From NCBI GenBank assembly GCA_015061185.1, contig SUWZ01000028.1, positions 1-43,341 on the forward strand: a DNA stretch of 43,341 nucleotides. The letters run 5' to 3'. How positions within the stretch are numbered: the first letter of the stretch is position 1; each line of letters begins with the position of its first letter. A program made the translations under genes and the position numbers. Of this stretch, positions 17,110 through 25,457 are shown in pieces. The DNA comes from Bacteroidales bacterium (GTDB taxonomy: Bacteria > Bacteroidota > Bacteroidia > Bacteroidales > Paludibacteraceae). Below the pieces are notes generated by a model. That model did no database searches, was not told the DNA's origin, and was given only the letters and a program-made list of their open reading frames with translations.

Positions 17110-17336
17110 ATTTTGAGTGTTGCTATAAATATTTTAGGCAGGTTTTAGAAATTTATTTTGCGGATTTTTTGAAGCTATTTCAATTGGATTGCTGTTTAAA
17201 AGAAGGAGGATTGCGAGTAGAATGACAGAATGACAAACAGCAAAGGGCAGAACGAAATCAAAAAAGTACCGAAAAAACATCTCCCACGGATTTTACCTTC
17301 GTAATCATAATTGGTTAATTTATAGAAACCACTTTT
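17110..17336. repeat. diverged family A MITE-like element upstream of rlmN
   Basis: The left end carries TTGCTATAAAT and the right end AATTTATAGAAACCACTTTTAG. Internal landmarks AAATTTATTTTG and AATCAAAAAAGTACCGAAAA match other family A copies. The boundaries are approximate. It ends about 10 bp before the rlmN start, so it forms most of the rlmN leader. Confidence 0.6.
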
Positions 17337-17345
17337 AGTAATCTG

Positions 17346-18389
17346 ATGAAATTTATGGAGAAAAAAAAGTCATTGGTTGGATTAACTTTAGAAGAGTTGA
17401 AACAAGTTGTTTCTCAACTTTCGTTGCCCTCTTATACTGCCAAACAAATAGCAGATTGGATTTATAAGAAAAGGGTGCGTAGTGTTGATGAAATGACCAA
17501 TATTTCAGTGGTAAACAGACAGAAAATTTCTGAACATTTTGAGGTGGGGTTAAGTTCTCCAATTGAATGTTGCCAATCGATTGATGGAACCAAAAAATAT
17601 TTGTTTCAAGTGAACAATCATTATATCGAATCTGTTTTCATTCCCGAAGCAGAAAGAGCGACACTCTGTGTTTCTACACAGGTTGGATGTAAAATGAATT
17701 GTTTGTTTTGTGCAACAGGGAAACAGGGTTTTTCTGCTCACTTGACGGCTTCGGAAATCTTAAACCAAATATTTTCTATCCCTGAAAGTGAACAATTAAC
17801 CAATGTTGTGTATATGGGGATGGGAGAGCCTTTTGATAATTTAGATTCAGTTTTATCCTCTTTGTCGATTCTAACTTCTGATTATGGTCTGGCATGGAGC
17901 CCGAAAAGAATAACGGTTTCAAGTGTTGGATTGTTGCCCGGATTGAAGCGGTATTTAGTCGAAAGCAAATGCCATCTTGCAATTAGTTTACATAATCCTA
18001 TTCCAAGCGAGCGACTAAATATTATGCCAATTCAGAAAGCCTATTCAATAGAATCTGTTGTGGAAGAATTAAAAAAGTATGATTTTTCAGGACAACGCAG
18101 AGTCTCTTTTGAATATACGATGTTTAAAGGATTAAATGATCAAATGAAACATGTTCAAGCTTTAGCTAAATTGTTAGATGGTTTGGAGTGTCGTATCAAC
18201 CTGATTCGATACCACTCTGTCCCAGAGTCAGGATTGTTGGGTACTGAGATAAAGCAAATGGAATGGTTTAGGGATGAATTAAATAAACGAGGGATAACAA
18301 CTACAATAAGAAAGTCCAGAGGGGAAGATATTTATGCAGCGTGTGGACTATTGTCAACTAAGAAAAAAAACATTTATGAAAAATTGTAA
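17346..18389 (+). CDS. rlmN: dual-specificity 23S rRNA/tRNA adenine-C2 methyltransferase RlmN
   Basis: RlmN methylates A2503 of 23S rRNA and A37 of some tRNAs by a radical-SAM mechanism. In this 347-residue protein the 4Fe-4S motif CKMNCLFC gives Cys115, Cys119 and Cys122. GMGEPFDN is the SAM-binding region, and the resolving cysteine lies in RGEDIYAACGLL near the C-terminus. The N-terminal accessory domain covers residues 1-100. Two ATGs compete (17346 and 17355); both give near-normal lengths. Its 3' end overlaps the next gene by 14 bp. Confidence 0.96.
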   Translation: MKFMEKKKSLVGLTLEELKQVVSQLSLPSYTAKQIADWIYKKRVRSVDEMTNISVVNRQKISEHFEVGLSSPIECCQSIDGTKKYLFQVNNHYIESVFIPEAERATLCVSTQVGCKMNCLFCATGKQGFSAHLTASEILNQIFSIPESEQLTNVVYMGMGEPFDNLDSVLSSLSILTSDYGLAWSPKRITVSSVGLLPGLKRYLVESKCHLAISLHNPIPSERLNIMPIQKAYSIESVVEELKKYDFSGQRRVSFEYTMFKGLNDQMKHVQALAKLLDGLECRINLIRYHSVPESGLLGTEIKQMEWFRDELNKRGITTTIRKSRGEDIYAACGLLSTKKKNIYEKL

Positions 18390-19371
18390 AATTTTTATTA
18401 GCGCACTCTTGACATCCGTTATTATGTTGTCATGTAGCGGAGGGGGTGATTCGGTTCTTTTGCCTACGATTACAGGGGCAGCATACGATCTTTTAGTGGT
18501 AGGTGATGCAAGAGTGTGGAAGGATTCTGCCGGACAAGTTTTATTTGATGTTTTGGATGAGGATGTTCCCGGACTTCCGCAGTCGGAACCTCAATTTAAT
18601 ATTTCGTTTATCCCATCAAAGGAGTTTTCTTCTATTCTAAGGCCGGCACGTAATATTTTATTGTTTAGCATAGACGATAAAATGTACACGCAAGGGAAGG
18701 TGTCTTATGCGAGAAACAGATGGGCAAAGCCACAAGCTATTGTTCAGATAACAGCCCCAAACCAAAGCGAAATGATGAAAGTTGTTACAGAAAAGGCAAC
18801 AGAGATTGTTGATTTTCTTGTTGATGCAGAGTGCGCCCGTTCATTAGATTTTTTCAGACGTTATGCCAATAATGAGGGAAGAGAACTGATAAGGAAAGAA
18901 TTGAATGTTAATTTGTCTCTTCCGGACTTTATGAATAAATATAAAGTGGGAGAAAATTTTGTTTGGATATCTAACGGAAGTTTGGATAGTAGGTTGGATT
19001 TGGTTGTTTATAGAACCCCATATAAAGGTCCGGATGATTTTAAACAAGAGCATCTTTTGATGATAAGAGATTCTGTGTTAAAGGTAAATGTGCCGGGACC
19101 AAGTGATGGTTCTTATATGACGACAGAAGTTCAGTTTTTCAAACCATTGTATAGAGAGTTTATGTTCGAAGGTAAATATTGTGCAGAGTTAAGAGGTTTG
19201 TGGCGTGTTGAAGGTGATATAATGGGAGGGCCTTTTGTGAGTCGTTCTTATTATGATGAAGCAAGACAAGAGATTGTTACAGCAGAAGCTTTTGTATATG
19301 CACCACAACATAAAAAGAGAAATAAAATGCGTCAAATAGAGTCTATTCTTCGTTCTGTAGAGATAAATTGA
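18376..19371 (+). CDS. DUF4837 family lipoprotein
   Basis: This protein of about 331 residues starts at the ATG at 18376, which yields a lipoprotein signal peptide (MKNCKIFISALLTSVIMLSC, lipidated Cys20, then SGGGD). An upstream in-frame ATG at 18334 lies inside rlmN and would add 14 residues without a signal. The body matches the Bacteroidota DUF4837 pattern: GAAYDLLVVGDARVW, NILLFSIDDKMYTQGKVSYARNRWAKPQAIV and GLWRVEGDIMGGPFVSRSYYD. Its function is unknown; as a lipoprotein it should face the periplasm or the cell surface. The 14-bp overlap with rlmN suggests translational coupling. Confidence 0.85.
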   Translation: MKNCKIFISALLTSVIMLSCSGGGDSVLLPTITGAAYDLLVVGDARVWKDSAGQVLFDVLDEDVPGLPQSEPQFNISFIPSKEFSSILRPARNILLFSIDDKMYTQGKVSYARNRWAKPQAIVQITAPNQSEMMKVVTEKATEIVDFLVDAECARSLDFFRRYANNEGRELIRKELNVNLSLPDFMNKYKVGENFVWISNGSLDSRLDLVVYRTPYKGPDDFKQEHLLMIRDSVLKVNVPGPSDGSYMTTEVQFFKPLYREFMFEGKYCAELRGLWRVEGDIMGGPFVSRSYYDEARQEIVTAEAFVYAPQHKKRNKMRQIESILRSVEIN

Positions 19372-19410
19372 CAAAAAAAATATTATTTTTGTCTAAAAAT
19401 ATGATTTAGT

Positions 19411-20478
19411 ATGGAAGATTATAAAATAAAAGTAGGTATCACTCAAGGTGATATAAATGGAATTGGATATGAAGTTATCTTAAAAACATTAATAGATGCT
19501 CGTATATGTGAATTTTGTATTCCTATTGTTTATGGCTCATCTAAAGCAGCAGCATTTCATAGAAAAGCTTTAAATATGGAGCATTTTAGTTTAAATGCAA
19601 TTAATCATGTTTCAGAAGCCAATCCGAAACGTCCCAATATTATCAATTGTGGAGATGATGAAGTTAAGGTTGAGTTGGCTAAATCGACAGGAGAGGCAGG
19701 TAAAGCAGCTTTTTTAGCGTTGGAACGTGCTACTTCTGATTTGAGAGATGGTTTAATTGATGTGTTGGTTACAGCACCTATAAACAAAAAGAATATTCAG
19801 TCTGAAAAGTTTCATTTTCCGGGACATACAGAATATCTTCAAGATAAGTTTGCAAAGGGGGAGAAAGGATTAATGTTGATGGTTAGTGATGTGTTGAAAG
19901 TTGCTGTTGCCACAGGTCATGTGCCGGTTAAACAAATTGCATTTCATATCACTCAAGAAAAATTGATTGCCAAATTGGTTGATTTAAATAAAACGTTGAT
20001 TGAAGATTTTGGAGTGATTCGTCCGCGTATTGCTGTTTTAGGTTTGAATCCTCATGCTGGAGACAACGGTGTTTTAGGCACAGAAGAGGAGGAAATTATA
20101 ATTCCGGCAATCAAAAAGGCGAATGAAATGGGGATAACTTGTTTTGGACCCTATCCGGCTGATGGATTTTTTGGAGCAGGTAGTTTTAAAAGTTTTGATG
20201 CTGTTTTGGCAATGTATCATGATCAAGGGCTGACTCCATTTAAATGTATTGCAATGGAGAGTGGGGTTAATTATACAGCCAATTTGCCAATTATTCGTAC
20301 TTCTCCGGCTCATGGTACTGCGTACGATAAGGTGGGCATCGGAAGTGCATCTGAAGAGTCTTTTAGAAATGCGCTTTATTTAGCTTGCGATATTTATAAA
20401 TGCAGAAAGAATTATGCAGAATTGATTAAAAATAGGTTAAAGAAGCAAGATGTAGAGATAAGTGGGCAAGTTGAATAG
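19411..20478 (+). CDS. pdxA: 4-hydroxythreonine-4-phosphate dehydrogenase
   Basis: PdxA oxidises 4-phosphohydroxy-threonine in the DXP-dependent route to pyridoxal phosphate. This 355-residue protein has the N-terminal GITQGDINGIGYEVILK, substrate and metal ligands in FPGHTEYL (His), ATGHVPVKQI and AMYHDQGLTPFKC, and the C-terminal SPAHGTAYDKVGIGSASEESF. It lies 39 bp after the DUF4837 gene. TATTTTTG in that gap could be a -7 box, but it overlaps a short inverted repeat and has no good -33 partner. Confidence 0.96.
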   Translation: MEDYKIKVGITQGDINGIGYEVILKTLIDARICEFCIPIVYGSSKAAAFHRKALNMEHFSLNAINHVSEANPKRPNIINCGDDEVKVELAKSTGEAGKAAFLALERATSDLRDGLIDVLVTAPINKKNIQSEKFHFPGHTEYLQDKFAKGEKGLMLMVSDVLKVAVATGHVPVKQIAFHITQEKLIAKLVDLNKTLIEDFGVIRPRIAVLGLNPHAGDNGVLGTEEEEIIIPAIKKANEMGITCFGPYPADGFFGAGSFKSFDAVLAMYHDQGLTPFKCIAMESGVNYTANLPIIRTSPAHGTAYDKVGIGSASEESFRNALYLACDIYKCRKNYAELIKNRLKKQDVEISGQVE

Positions 20479-20490
20479 AATTTTTTTTGA

Positions 20491-20634
20491 CGAGGGGGCT
20501 ATAAATTCATTTCGAGGAATTTTTAAAGTCAGCTTTTAAGTTGCCGAAATATATCAAAAAGTGCCGGAAAGTTTATTCCCACTCGATTAATCCCTTTTAA
20601 ATATAAAATGGTGAATCAGTAGAACTCACTTTAA
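20491..20634. repeat. family A MITE-like element, shortened copy downstream of pdxA
   Basis: The left end is GGGGGCTATAAATTCATTTCG, and the right end contains AGAACTCACTTTAAA. It keeps the AATCAAAAAGT-like stretch (ATATCAAAAAGTGCCGGAAAG) but lacks about 60 bp of the centre. Confidence 0.65.
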
Positions 20635-20642
20635 AATAAATA

Positions 20643-20690
20643 ATGTGCTATGGAACTTCTGTTTAGGTAGTCATAGCACATTTATTTTTA
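20643..20690. terminator. probable bidirectional terminator between pdxA and the AmpG-like gene
   Basis: ATGTGCTATG and CATAGCACAT pair as a 10-bp stem around a 19-bp loop, flanked by TTTATTTTT on the plus side and an A/T-rich run on the other. The flanking genes are convergent. Confidence 0.65.
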
Positions 20691-20701
20691 TCCTATCTAT
20701 T

Positions 20702-21952
20702 TCATTCGTTTTGCTTTTTGCCAAAAGAACTATCAATTTTAATAAATTTTGCAATAATAAATGCCGGGATTGTGCATATACATACCCAGATAAAGAAATT
20801 TAAGTAGCCAAATTTTTCTTGTATGTAGCCCGCAAACATTCCCGGGATCATCATGCCTAAAGCCATAAGTCCTGTGCAAATCGCATAATGAGACGTCTTA
20901 AATTCTCCCTGAGATACATAGATTAAATAGAGGGTAAATGCTGTAAATCCAAATCCATATCCCAATTGTTCGATAGCAACGAAAGAGGAGATGACGAAAA
21001 TATTCTGGGGCTGATATATAGCCATGATAACATAGACGATATTAGGAAGATTCATTGCTGTCAACATTGGCCAAAGCCATTTTTTTAATCCTCCGTTGGA
21101 AATTGCCCAACCTCCAAGTAAACCTCCGATTAAAAGTGCAATTACACCGATAGTACCATATACAGTTCCTACATCTTCGACTCTTAACCCTAAGCCACCA
21201 AGTGCTTTGCTATCCATTAAAAAAGGTGAGGCTATTTTTACTAATTGAGCTTCGCCAAAGCGATATAGAAGGATGAAGGCCAATATAATTCCAATTTCTT
21301 TCTTTTTAAAAAATGTTGAAAATAGATTGCCTATTTTTTCAAATGATCTTTTTTGACCTTCTTCCGGATTGGGCAGAATGTACCAATGGTAGAAAGCCAG
21401 AGTAATAACAATTGCTCCGGAAATGAGGAAAACAATCAACCAAGCCTTTTGAGTGGAGTAGAGGTGTGTTAAGTACCCTGCGCAAGTAACCAGTCCGCCT
21501 TGACCAACAACCATTGCGATTCGGTAGAATATATTGCGAATTCCTACAAACAATGATTGTTCTTTTTCGGTTTGTGCAATCATATAAAATCCATCTGCAG
21601 CAATATCGTGAGTGGCAGAACTAAATGCCATAAGCCAAAGGATAGCAAGTGAGGATTGAAAAAAATGGGTGGTTGGGATGAGGTAAGCAACTCCTGCCAA
21701 TCCGCATCCAATTAATAATTGCATGACAATAATCCACCATCTTTTTGTTCTAAATAGATCCACAATCGGACTCCAAAAAGGTTTTATAACCCAAGGTAAG
21801 TAAAGCCAACTCGTAAAAAATGCAATATCTGTATTATTGATTCCTAAATCTTTGTACATAATAACAGAGACAGTCATTACAATGACGTAGGGTAATCCTT
21901 CTGTGAAGTATAATGTTGGAATCCAACTCCATGAATTTCTTTGATTTTTCAT
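20702..21952 (-). CDS. AmpG-like MFS transporter (PAT family)
   Basis: This 416-residue integral membrane protein has about 12 hydrophobic segments. It matches the peptide/acetyl-CoA transporter branch of the MFS that includes AmpG (anhydromuropeptide permease). Visible pieces are YFTEGLPYVIVMTVSVIMYKDLGI (helix 1 and loop), LPWVIKPFWSPIVDLF (an AmpG hallmark), SATHDIAADGFYM, and GLGLRVEDVGTVYGTIGVIALLIGGLLGG. The likely role is uptake of cell-wall turnover products across the inner membrane; the substrate is inferred only from the family. It is a single gene with a family B element 32 bp upstream of its start. Confidence 0.85.
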   Translation of the reverse strand: MKNQRNSWSWIPTLYFTEGLPYVIVMTVSVIMYKDLGINNTDIAFFTSWLYLPWVIKPFWSPIVDLFRTKRWWIIVMQLLIGCGLAGVAYLIPTTHFFQSSLAILWLMAFSSATHDIAADGFYMIAQTEKEQSLFVGIRNIFYRIAMVVGQGGLVTCAGYLTHLYSTQKAWLIVFLISGAIVITLAFYHWYILPNPEEGQKRSFEKIGNLFSTFFKKKEIGIILAFILLYRFGEAQLVKIASPFLMDSKALGGLGLRVEDVGTVYGTIGVIALLIGGLLGGWAISNGGLKKWLWPMLTAMNLPNIVYVIMAIYQPQNIFVISSFVAIEQLGYGFGFTAFTLYLIYVSQGEFKTSHYAICTGLMALGMMIPGMFAGYIQEKFGYLNFFIWVCICTIPAFIIAKFIKIDSSFGKKQNE

Positions 21953-21984
21953 GTATTTAAGTGAAAATTAATACTTTGATTTAA

Positions 21985-22175
21985 GAAACTGTTTAAATTT
22001 TATTAAAAAAAATTTTAGAGTTTCACTTTCTTATTTTCGGCATCTTTGAGATTCTTTTTAACCTATTTTTATTCTCCTTTTTTTGATAATAGTCCACTAT
22101 TTTCTACAAAAGAAGACTAAAAATAGATTTAAAAATCTCTCTCAAATATGCTCGAAATAAAATTTAAACAACTTC
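21985..22175 (-). repeat. family B MITE-like element, 191-bp copy
   Basis: The copy is in reverse orientation relative to that at 41875. The left end is GAAACTGTTTAAATTTTATT and the right end its inverted partner ending CAACTTC. TAA direct repeats flank it (21982-21984 and 22176-22178). It sits between the start of the AmpG-like gene and the tRNA-His terminator. Confidence 0.9.
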
Positions 22176-22197
22176 TAAATTTAGATTCTTAGAAATA

Positions 22198-22230
22198 GAA
22201 AAGGGGCTTGAATAAACATTATTCAGCCCC
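22198..22230 (-). terminator. terminator of tRNA-His
   Basis: On the minus strand GGGGCTGAATA...TATTCAAGCCCC forms a stem with one bulge, followed by TTTTC. It begins about 12 bp past the tRNA 3' end. Confidence 0.7.
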
Positions 22231-22242
22231 TCTTAAATTTTG

Positions 22243-22317
22243 GGTGGAAGATGGGGATCGAACCCACGACCCTCAGGACCACAATCTGATACTCTAACCA
22301 ACTGAGCTACTCCCACC
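22243..22317 (-). tRNA. tRNA-His (GTG)
   Basis: The minus strand folds as a cloverleaf. The acceptor GTGGGAG pairs with CTTCCAC, and an extra 5' G (-1) faces C73, the histidine identity feature. The D arm is GCTCAGTTGGTTAGAGT, the anticodon loop TTGTGGT with anticodon GTG, and the T arm GTGGGTTCGATCCCC. CCA is not fully encoded. It has its own promoter and terminator. Confidence 0.95.
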
Positions 22318-22330
22318 ATCAAATTTGATG

Positions 22331-22361
22331 CAAAGATAATGCTATTTTATTAGTTTTGCAA
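22331..22361 (-). promoter_or_regulatory. Bacteroidetes-type promoter of tRNA-His
   Basis: On the minus strand TTG (22359-22361), 20 bp, TATCTTTG (22331-22338). The -7 box ends 13 bp before the mature tRNA 5' end. Confidence 0.8.
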
Positions 22362-22419
22362 CTTTTTGAGAAAAAAAATATTAACTTTTTTTCTACGGAA
22401 AGAAATCGTTCAAGATGAA

Positions 22420-22450
22420 TTGCTAAACTTCTATTTTTATTTTACTTTTG
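22420..22450 (+). promoter_or_regulatory. Bacteroidetes-type promoter of the AlkD-like gene
   Basis: TTG (22420-22422), 20 bp, TACTTTTG (22443-22450). The predicted start, near 22457, puts a short family A element in the leader before the ATG at 22588. Confidence 0.65.
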
Positions 22451-22486
22451 CACCTAAAATAGAGTTTGGATAGATAAAGATTTATT

Positions 22487-22575
22487 GACGGTGAGTTCTG
22501 TAATTTCACTGTTTTAAATTTAAAAAAAATATAAATCGTGGGGTGGTAAACTTTTCGCTTTATAGAACCCATCAG
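22487..22575. repeat. family A MITE-like element, 89-bp remnant
   Basis: The left end is GGTGAGTTCTGTAATTTCAC and the right end TTTATAGAACCCATC. It keeps the segment AATCGTGGGGTGGTAAACTTTTCG and has lost most of the centre. It lies in the predicted 5' leader of the gene at 22588. Confidence 0.65.
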
Positions 22576-22587
22576 ATATAATTAGAG

Positions 22588-23265
22588 ATGAATAATAACC
22601 AATTTTTTTTGTATGATGAAAAGGTTGAAACTAACCTGAAGAAGGCGAAACATTTGTTAATGTTATCCATGAATGGGGTAGTTTCTGAAAATATGTCATC
22701 ATTAGATTATCGCTTGAATTATGGTGTTTCCTTGCCTAGAATCATTGAATTATCAAAACGTTTTCCGAAAGATTCTCTTGTTGCTAATTGTTTTTGGAAT
22801 ACCAATTGTAGGGAATTAAAAATACTTGCTACGTTGTTGTATCCTGAGGATAAATTTACAGAAGATCTATTTTTTCAATGGTTACCTTCGTGTTCGACTA
22901 TGGAGTTGGCAGAGCAACTGTCTCGTAATTTATTGATAAAATTACCTTGGGCAAACAACTTGATTCAATCGGTATCTGTTGCAAAAGAGCCGTTTCATCT
23001 TATTTTAATTTTTCTTCTTGCTACGCGTCAGATTCAATTGGCTCTTTTTGATTTCCAAAACTGCAATTGCTTGTTAGAGGTTGCTGCACAATGTTTGTGT
23101 TCTGATGATTATAAAGTGGCAACATCTGTTATTAGATTCTTGAAATTATTGTCGCGTACTCATTCTAACGAGGTTTTAGCTTTCTTGGAACTCATGAAAG
23201 ACAGAGACGCTCATTATTACCAAATTGCTCATGAAGAGGTGCTGACTGAGATTAATTTTTATTGA
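22588..23265 (+). CDS. AlkD-like HEAT-repeat protein (DNA alkylation repair family)
   Basis: This 225-residue, all-helical cytoplasmic protein resembles the DNA alkylation repair (AlkC/AlkD-like) HEAT family. Landmarks are YGVSLPRIIELSKRFPKDSLVANCFWNTNCRELKILATLL (about 46-86), then a helix pair WLPSCSTMELAEQLSRNLLIKLPWAN. Typical AlkD proteins have basic residues lining a DNA groove and an active-site Asp/Trp set; I cannot map these here, so glycosylase activity is uncertain. It may be a structural member of the family. A hemolysin III gene follows after 4 bp, giving a two-gene unit. Confidence 0.65.
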   Translation: MNNNQFFLYDEKVETNLKKAKHLLMLSMNGVVSENMSSLDYRLNYGVSLPRIIELSKRFPKDSLVANCFWNTNCRELKILATLLYPEDKFTEDLFFQWLPSCSTMELAEQLSRNLLIKLPWANNLIQSVSVAKEPFHLILIFLLATRQIQLALFDFQNCNCLLEVAAQCLCSDDYKVATSVIRFLKLLSRTHSNEVLAFLELMKDRDAHYYQIAHEEVLTEINFY

Positions 23266-23269
23266 TATT

Positions 23270-23902
23270 ATGACTAACATTAATATAAAAAGGGCGGAAA
23301 TTGCCAATTATATTACCCACGGAATAGGATTTTTATTTTATTGTATTGTTTCTTATTTATTATTTGAGAAAGGGCGTGTTTATAATAATTTTATATTGGA
23401 TTTTAGTTTGATTGTCTATATAATATCACAACTGCTGATTTTCTTTTCATCTACACTCTATCATGTTGTTTCTCAACCCAAGGTAAAACGAATTTTAAGG
23501 TACGCAGATCATATTTCTATATATGTTTCAATTGCAGGATGTTATACACCAATTTTGCTTTGGGTAATTGGTGGAACTACCGGAAAAGTCTTCTTCTTGA
23601 TTCTTTGGAGTTTAGTCTTATTAGGTGTTATATATAAAATTTTCTTTTTAGGTAAATATCCCAAATTTTCCTTAGGATTATATTTGGGCATGGGATGGAT
23701 TGCTGTTTTTTTGGCGAAACAAATCTTTGATGCATTTTCTGCTTCTTGTTTATGGCTGTTGTTAGGTGAAGGTTTATCTTATACTCTTGGTACCTACTTC
23801 TTTTGGAAGGATGATAAGTATACTTACTTTCACTCTATATGGCATCTATTTGTTTATGCCGGAAGTTTATTTCACTATCTATTATTGTGGTTCCTCCTCT
23901 AA
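23270..23902 (+). CDS. hemolysin III/PAQR family membrane protein
   Basis: This 210-residue protein has seven predicted membrane helices. It carries the PAQR/YqfA zinc-site pattern: SSTLYHVVS (Ser and His, helix 2), RYADHISIYVSIAGCYTPILL (Asp, helix 3) and HSIWHLFVYAGSLFHYLLL (two His, helix 7). The family is named for a Bacillus hemolysin, but its housekeeping role (membrane fluidity or hydrolase-like) is unsettled. The gene starts 4 bp after the AlkD-like gene. Its 3' end overlaps the convergent DUF4924 gene by 21 bp. Confidence 0.9.
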   Translation: MTNINIKRAEIANYITHGIGFLFYCIVSYLLFEKGRVYNNFILDFSLIVYIISQLLIFFSSTLYHVVSQPKVKRILRYADHISIYVSIAGCYTPILLWVIGGTTGKVFFLILWSLVLLGVIYKIFFLGKYPKFSLGLYLGMGWIAVFLAKQIFDAFSASCLWLLLGEGLSYTLGTYFFWKDDKYTYFHSIWHLFVYAGSLFHYLLLWFLL

Positions 23903-24424
23903 CCAATGTTTATATTTCTGAGATAATACGGCCAAAAATGAGCTAATTTGTTTTACTGCTACTTCTGTATCTTTGCTGATCTCCTTTTTCTGTAATTTGA
24001 GTAGTAAAATTGCATAAAGTGAATGTAGTGACAACTGAATATCATTAGTTTCTTCTCCTGCTTTTAATTTGCTCCTAAACTCAACTAAAAAAGGGAGTGT
24101 TTTGAAGAATAGGGCGTTATATTGTATTTCTTGTGGATTTTGAAGTAATTCTATATGCAAATCGTTTAAATCATTCACTAAATTTATATTGATTTGGAGA
24201 TGTCCGGATTCTTCTATATGTTCTAGTTTCATCATCTGAATTAAATTGTCGTACCATTCTCGAATCTCTTTTTTAGTGTTCTCATCTTGTTGGTATTGAG
24301 ATACTATAACTTCATCTAATTTTTCAATATCTAGTTTATATGCCCTTAAAATATCTTCAATTTGCCACATGTAGAGAAGATACTCTACTATATTCTCTTC
24401 TTTCTTTTGTTTTGCGATAATCAT
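23882..24424 (-). CDS. DUF4924 family protein
   Basis: This helical cytoplasmic protein of about 180 residues matches the Bacteroidota DUF4924 pattern, with the start MIIAKQKKEENIVEYLLYMWQIEDILRAYKLDIE. The longest frame begins four codons upstream (24436), but the ATG at 24424 fits homologs. Its function is unknown. It is the last gene of the minus-strand series that begins with the Mla-like permease, though a 54-bp gap precedes it. It overlaps the convergent hemolysin III gene at the 3' end. Confidence 0.8.
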   Translation of the reverse strand: MIIAKQKKEENIVEYLLYMWQIEDILRAYKLDIEKLDEVIVSQYQQDENTKKEIREWYDNLIQMMKLEHIEESGHLQININLVNDLNDLHIELLQNPQEIQYNALFFKTLPFLVEFRSKLKAGEETNDIQLSLHSLYAILLLKLQKKEISKDTEVAVKQISSFLAVLSQKYKHWLEEEPQ

Positions 24425-24478
24425 AGTGTGTATCAATTTATTGTTCTTGTAATGTTTGCAATGTGTGCTAATGGTTCA

Positions 24479-25003
24479 TCAAAACGGAATTACCTTAATT
24501 TTCCCTTTGGCTGTGAATAAAAATTTTTCTTTATTGTTGTAATATTCGTAGCAACCATTTTTTTTATTCCACCGTCTTTCGTAGGAAAAGGGTTTTACCA
24601 ATTCTCCCTTTTTATTTATTATACCCCATAAACCTTCTTCCCATGTAATTTCGGCACTTCCATCTGTTGCAGACTTGTCTAATGCTTTCCCTATATTCTT
24701 GACAGCACACCTTTTTTTGCAGAATTTTTCTGCTTTTGCAAATTGTGGTGTTATTTTTATGTTCCCTTTTTTATCAATAAATCCAATCTTTTTCTCTTTT
24801 TCTATTCTCCTTAATCCTCCGGAGTAGTTATCTGCAATAGACCCTATATAAAATACAGTGTATAAAACCTCTCCATTCCCGTCTTTATAGCATTGTGTTA
24901 ACTCTCCATTTTCGTTTTCAATCTCTGCTAGAGTTAATTTTTGAGCAAAAATGGTAATTGGGGTAAAACCTAAAATTAAAATTATAAATAGTATTTTCTT
25001 CAT
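24479..25003 (-). CDS. exported WG-repeat protein
   Basis: This protein of about 174 residues starts at the ATG at 25003, which produces a signal peptide (MKKILFIILILGFTPITIFAQ). The longest frame extends to 25066 but would bury it. The body has WG-type beta repeats: GGLRRIEKEKKIGFIDKKGNIKITPQFAKAEKF and EGLWGIINKKGELVKPFSYERRW, roughly residues 57-145. It is probably periplasmic or surface-attached; the ligand is unknown. It starts 16 bp after the S4-protein gene, so it is probably co-transcribed with mutL and that gene. Confidence 0.8.
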   Translation of the reverse strand: MKKILFIILILGFTPITIFAQKLTLAEIENENGELTQCYKDGNGEVLYTVFYIGSIADNYSGGLRRIEKEKKIGFIDKKGNIKITPQFAKAEKFCKKRCAVKNIGKALDKSATDGSAEITWEEGLWGIINKKGELVKPFSYERRWNKKNGCYEYYNNKEKFLFTAKGKIKVIPF

Positions 25004-25019
25004 GATTGCTAATTGTTTT

Positions 25020-25457
25020 TTATTCTTCATCATCGTCTGTAAAAATGAACAAATCTTCGTAATCATCTATTGGATCCATAAATTGTTCAATATCCCGTCT
25101 CTCTTTTTTTGTTGGTCTTCCTGTTCCTCTGTCTCGCCGTCCGAAGGTAGTGTATTTTGACATTTCCAACAATTCTAATTGGTCGGGCGTTGTGACATTT
25201 TCCATAAATTCAGGAACCAATTTTGCTCCTATTCTATTTTCTGTCAGATCAAGCACTTTAAATGAATAGGTGATAGGAGAGCGTTTAATTTGTATAATGT
25301 CTCCTTTCTTAATGCAGCGAGACGCTTTTACACTATTTCCTGCTATAAATACTTTCCCTTTTTTACATGCATCTGCGGCTAAACTTCTTGTCTTAAAAAG
25401 TCTGACAGCCCACAACCATTTATCTATTCTGACTTCCTCTTTTACTGTTTTTGCCAT
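25020..25457 (-). CDS. hslR: Hsp15-like S4-domain RNA-binding protein
   Basis: This 145-residue cytoplasmic protein has an S4 domain at about residues 8-70 (VRIDKWLWAVRLFKTRSLAADACKKGKVFIAGNSVKASRCIKKGD), matching the ribosome-associated heat-shock protein Hsp15. Family members bind stalled 50S subunits carrying peptidyl-tRNA. The C-terminus is basic (GRRDRGTGRPTKKERRD), then strongly acidic (FTDDDEE). Its start codon overlaps the mutL stop by one base (TAATG), implying translational coupling. Confidence 0.88.
   Translation of the reverse strand: MAKTVKEEVRIDKWLWAVRLFKTRSLAADACKKGKVFIAGNSVKASRCIKKGDIIQIKRSPITYSFKVLDLTENRIGAKLVPEFMENVTTPDQLELLEMSKYTTFGRRDRGTGRPTKKERRDIEQFMDPIDDYEDLFIFTDDDEE

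Noticed and set aside
19370-19393. GACAAAAA...TTTTTGTC inverted repeat and TATTTTTG between the DUF4837 gene and pdxA.
   Set aside because: Too AT-rich and short to call a terminator, and the -7-like box lacks a -33 partner; pdxA may simply be co-transcribed.
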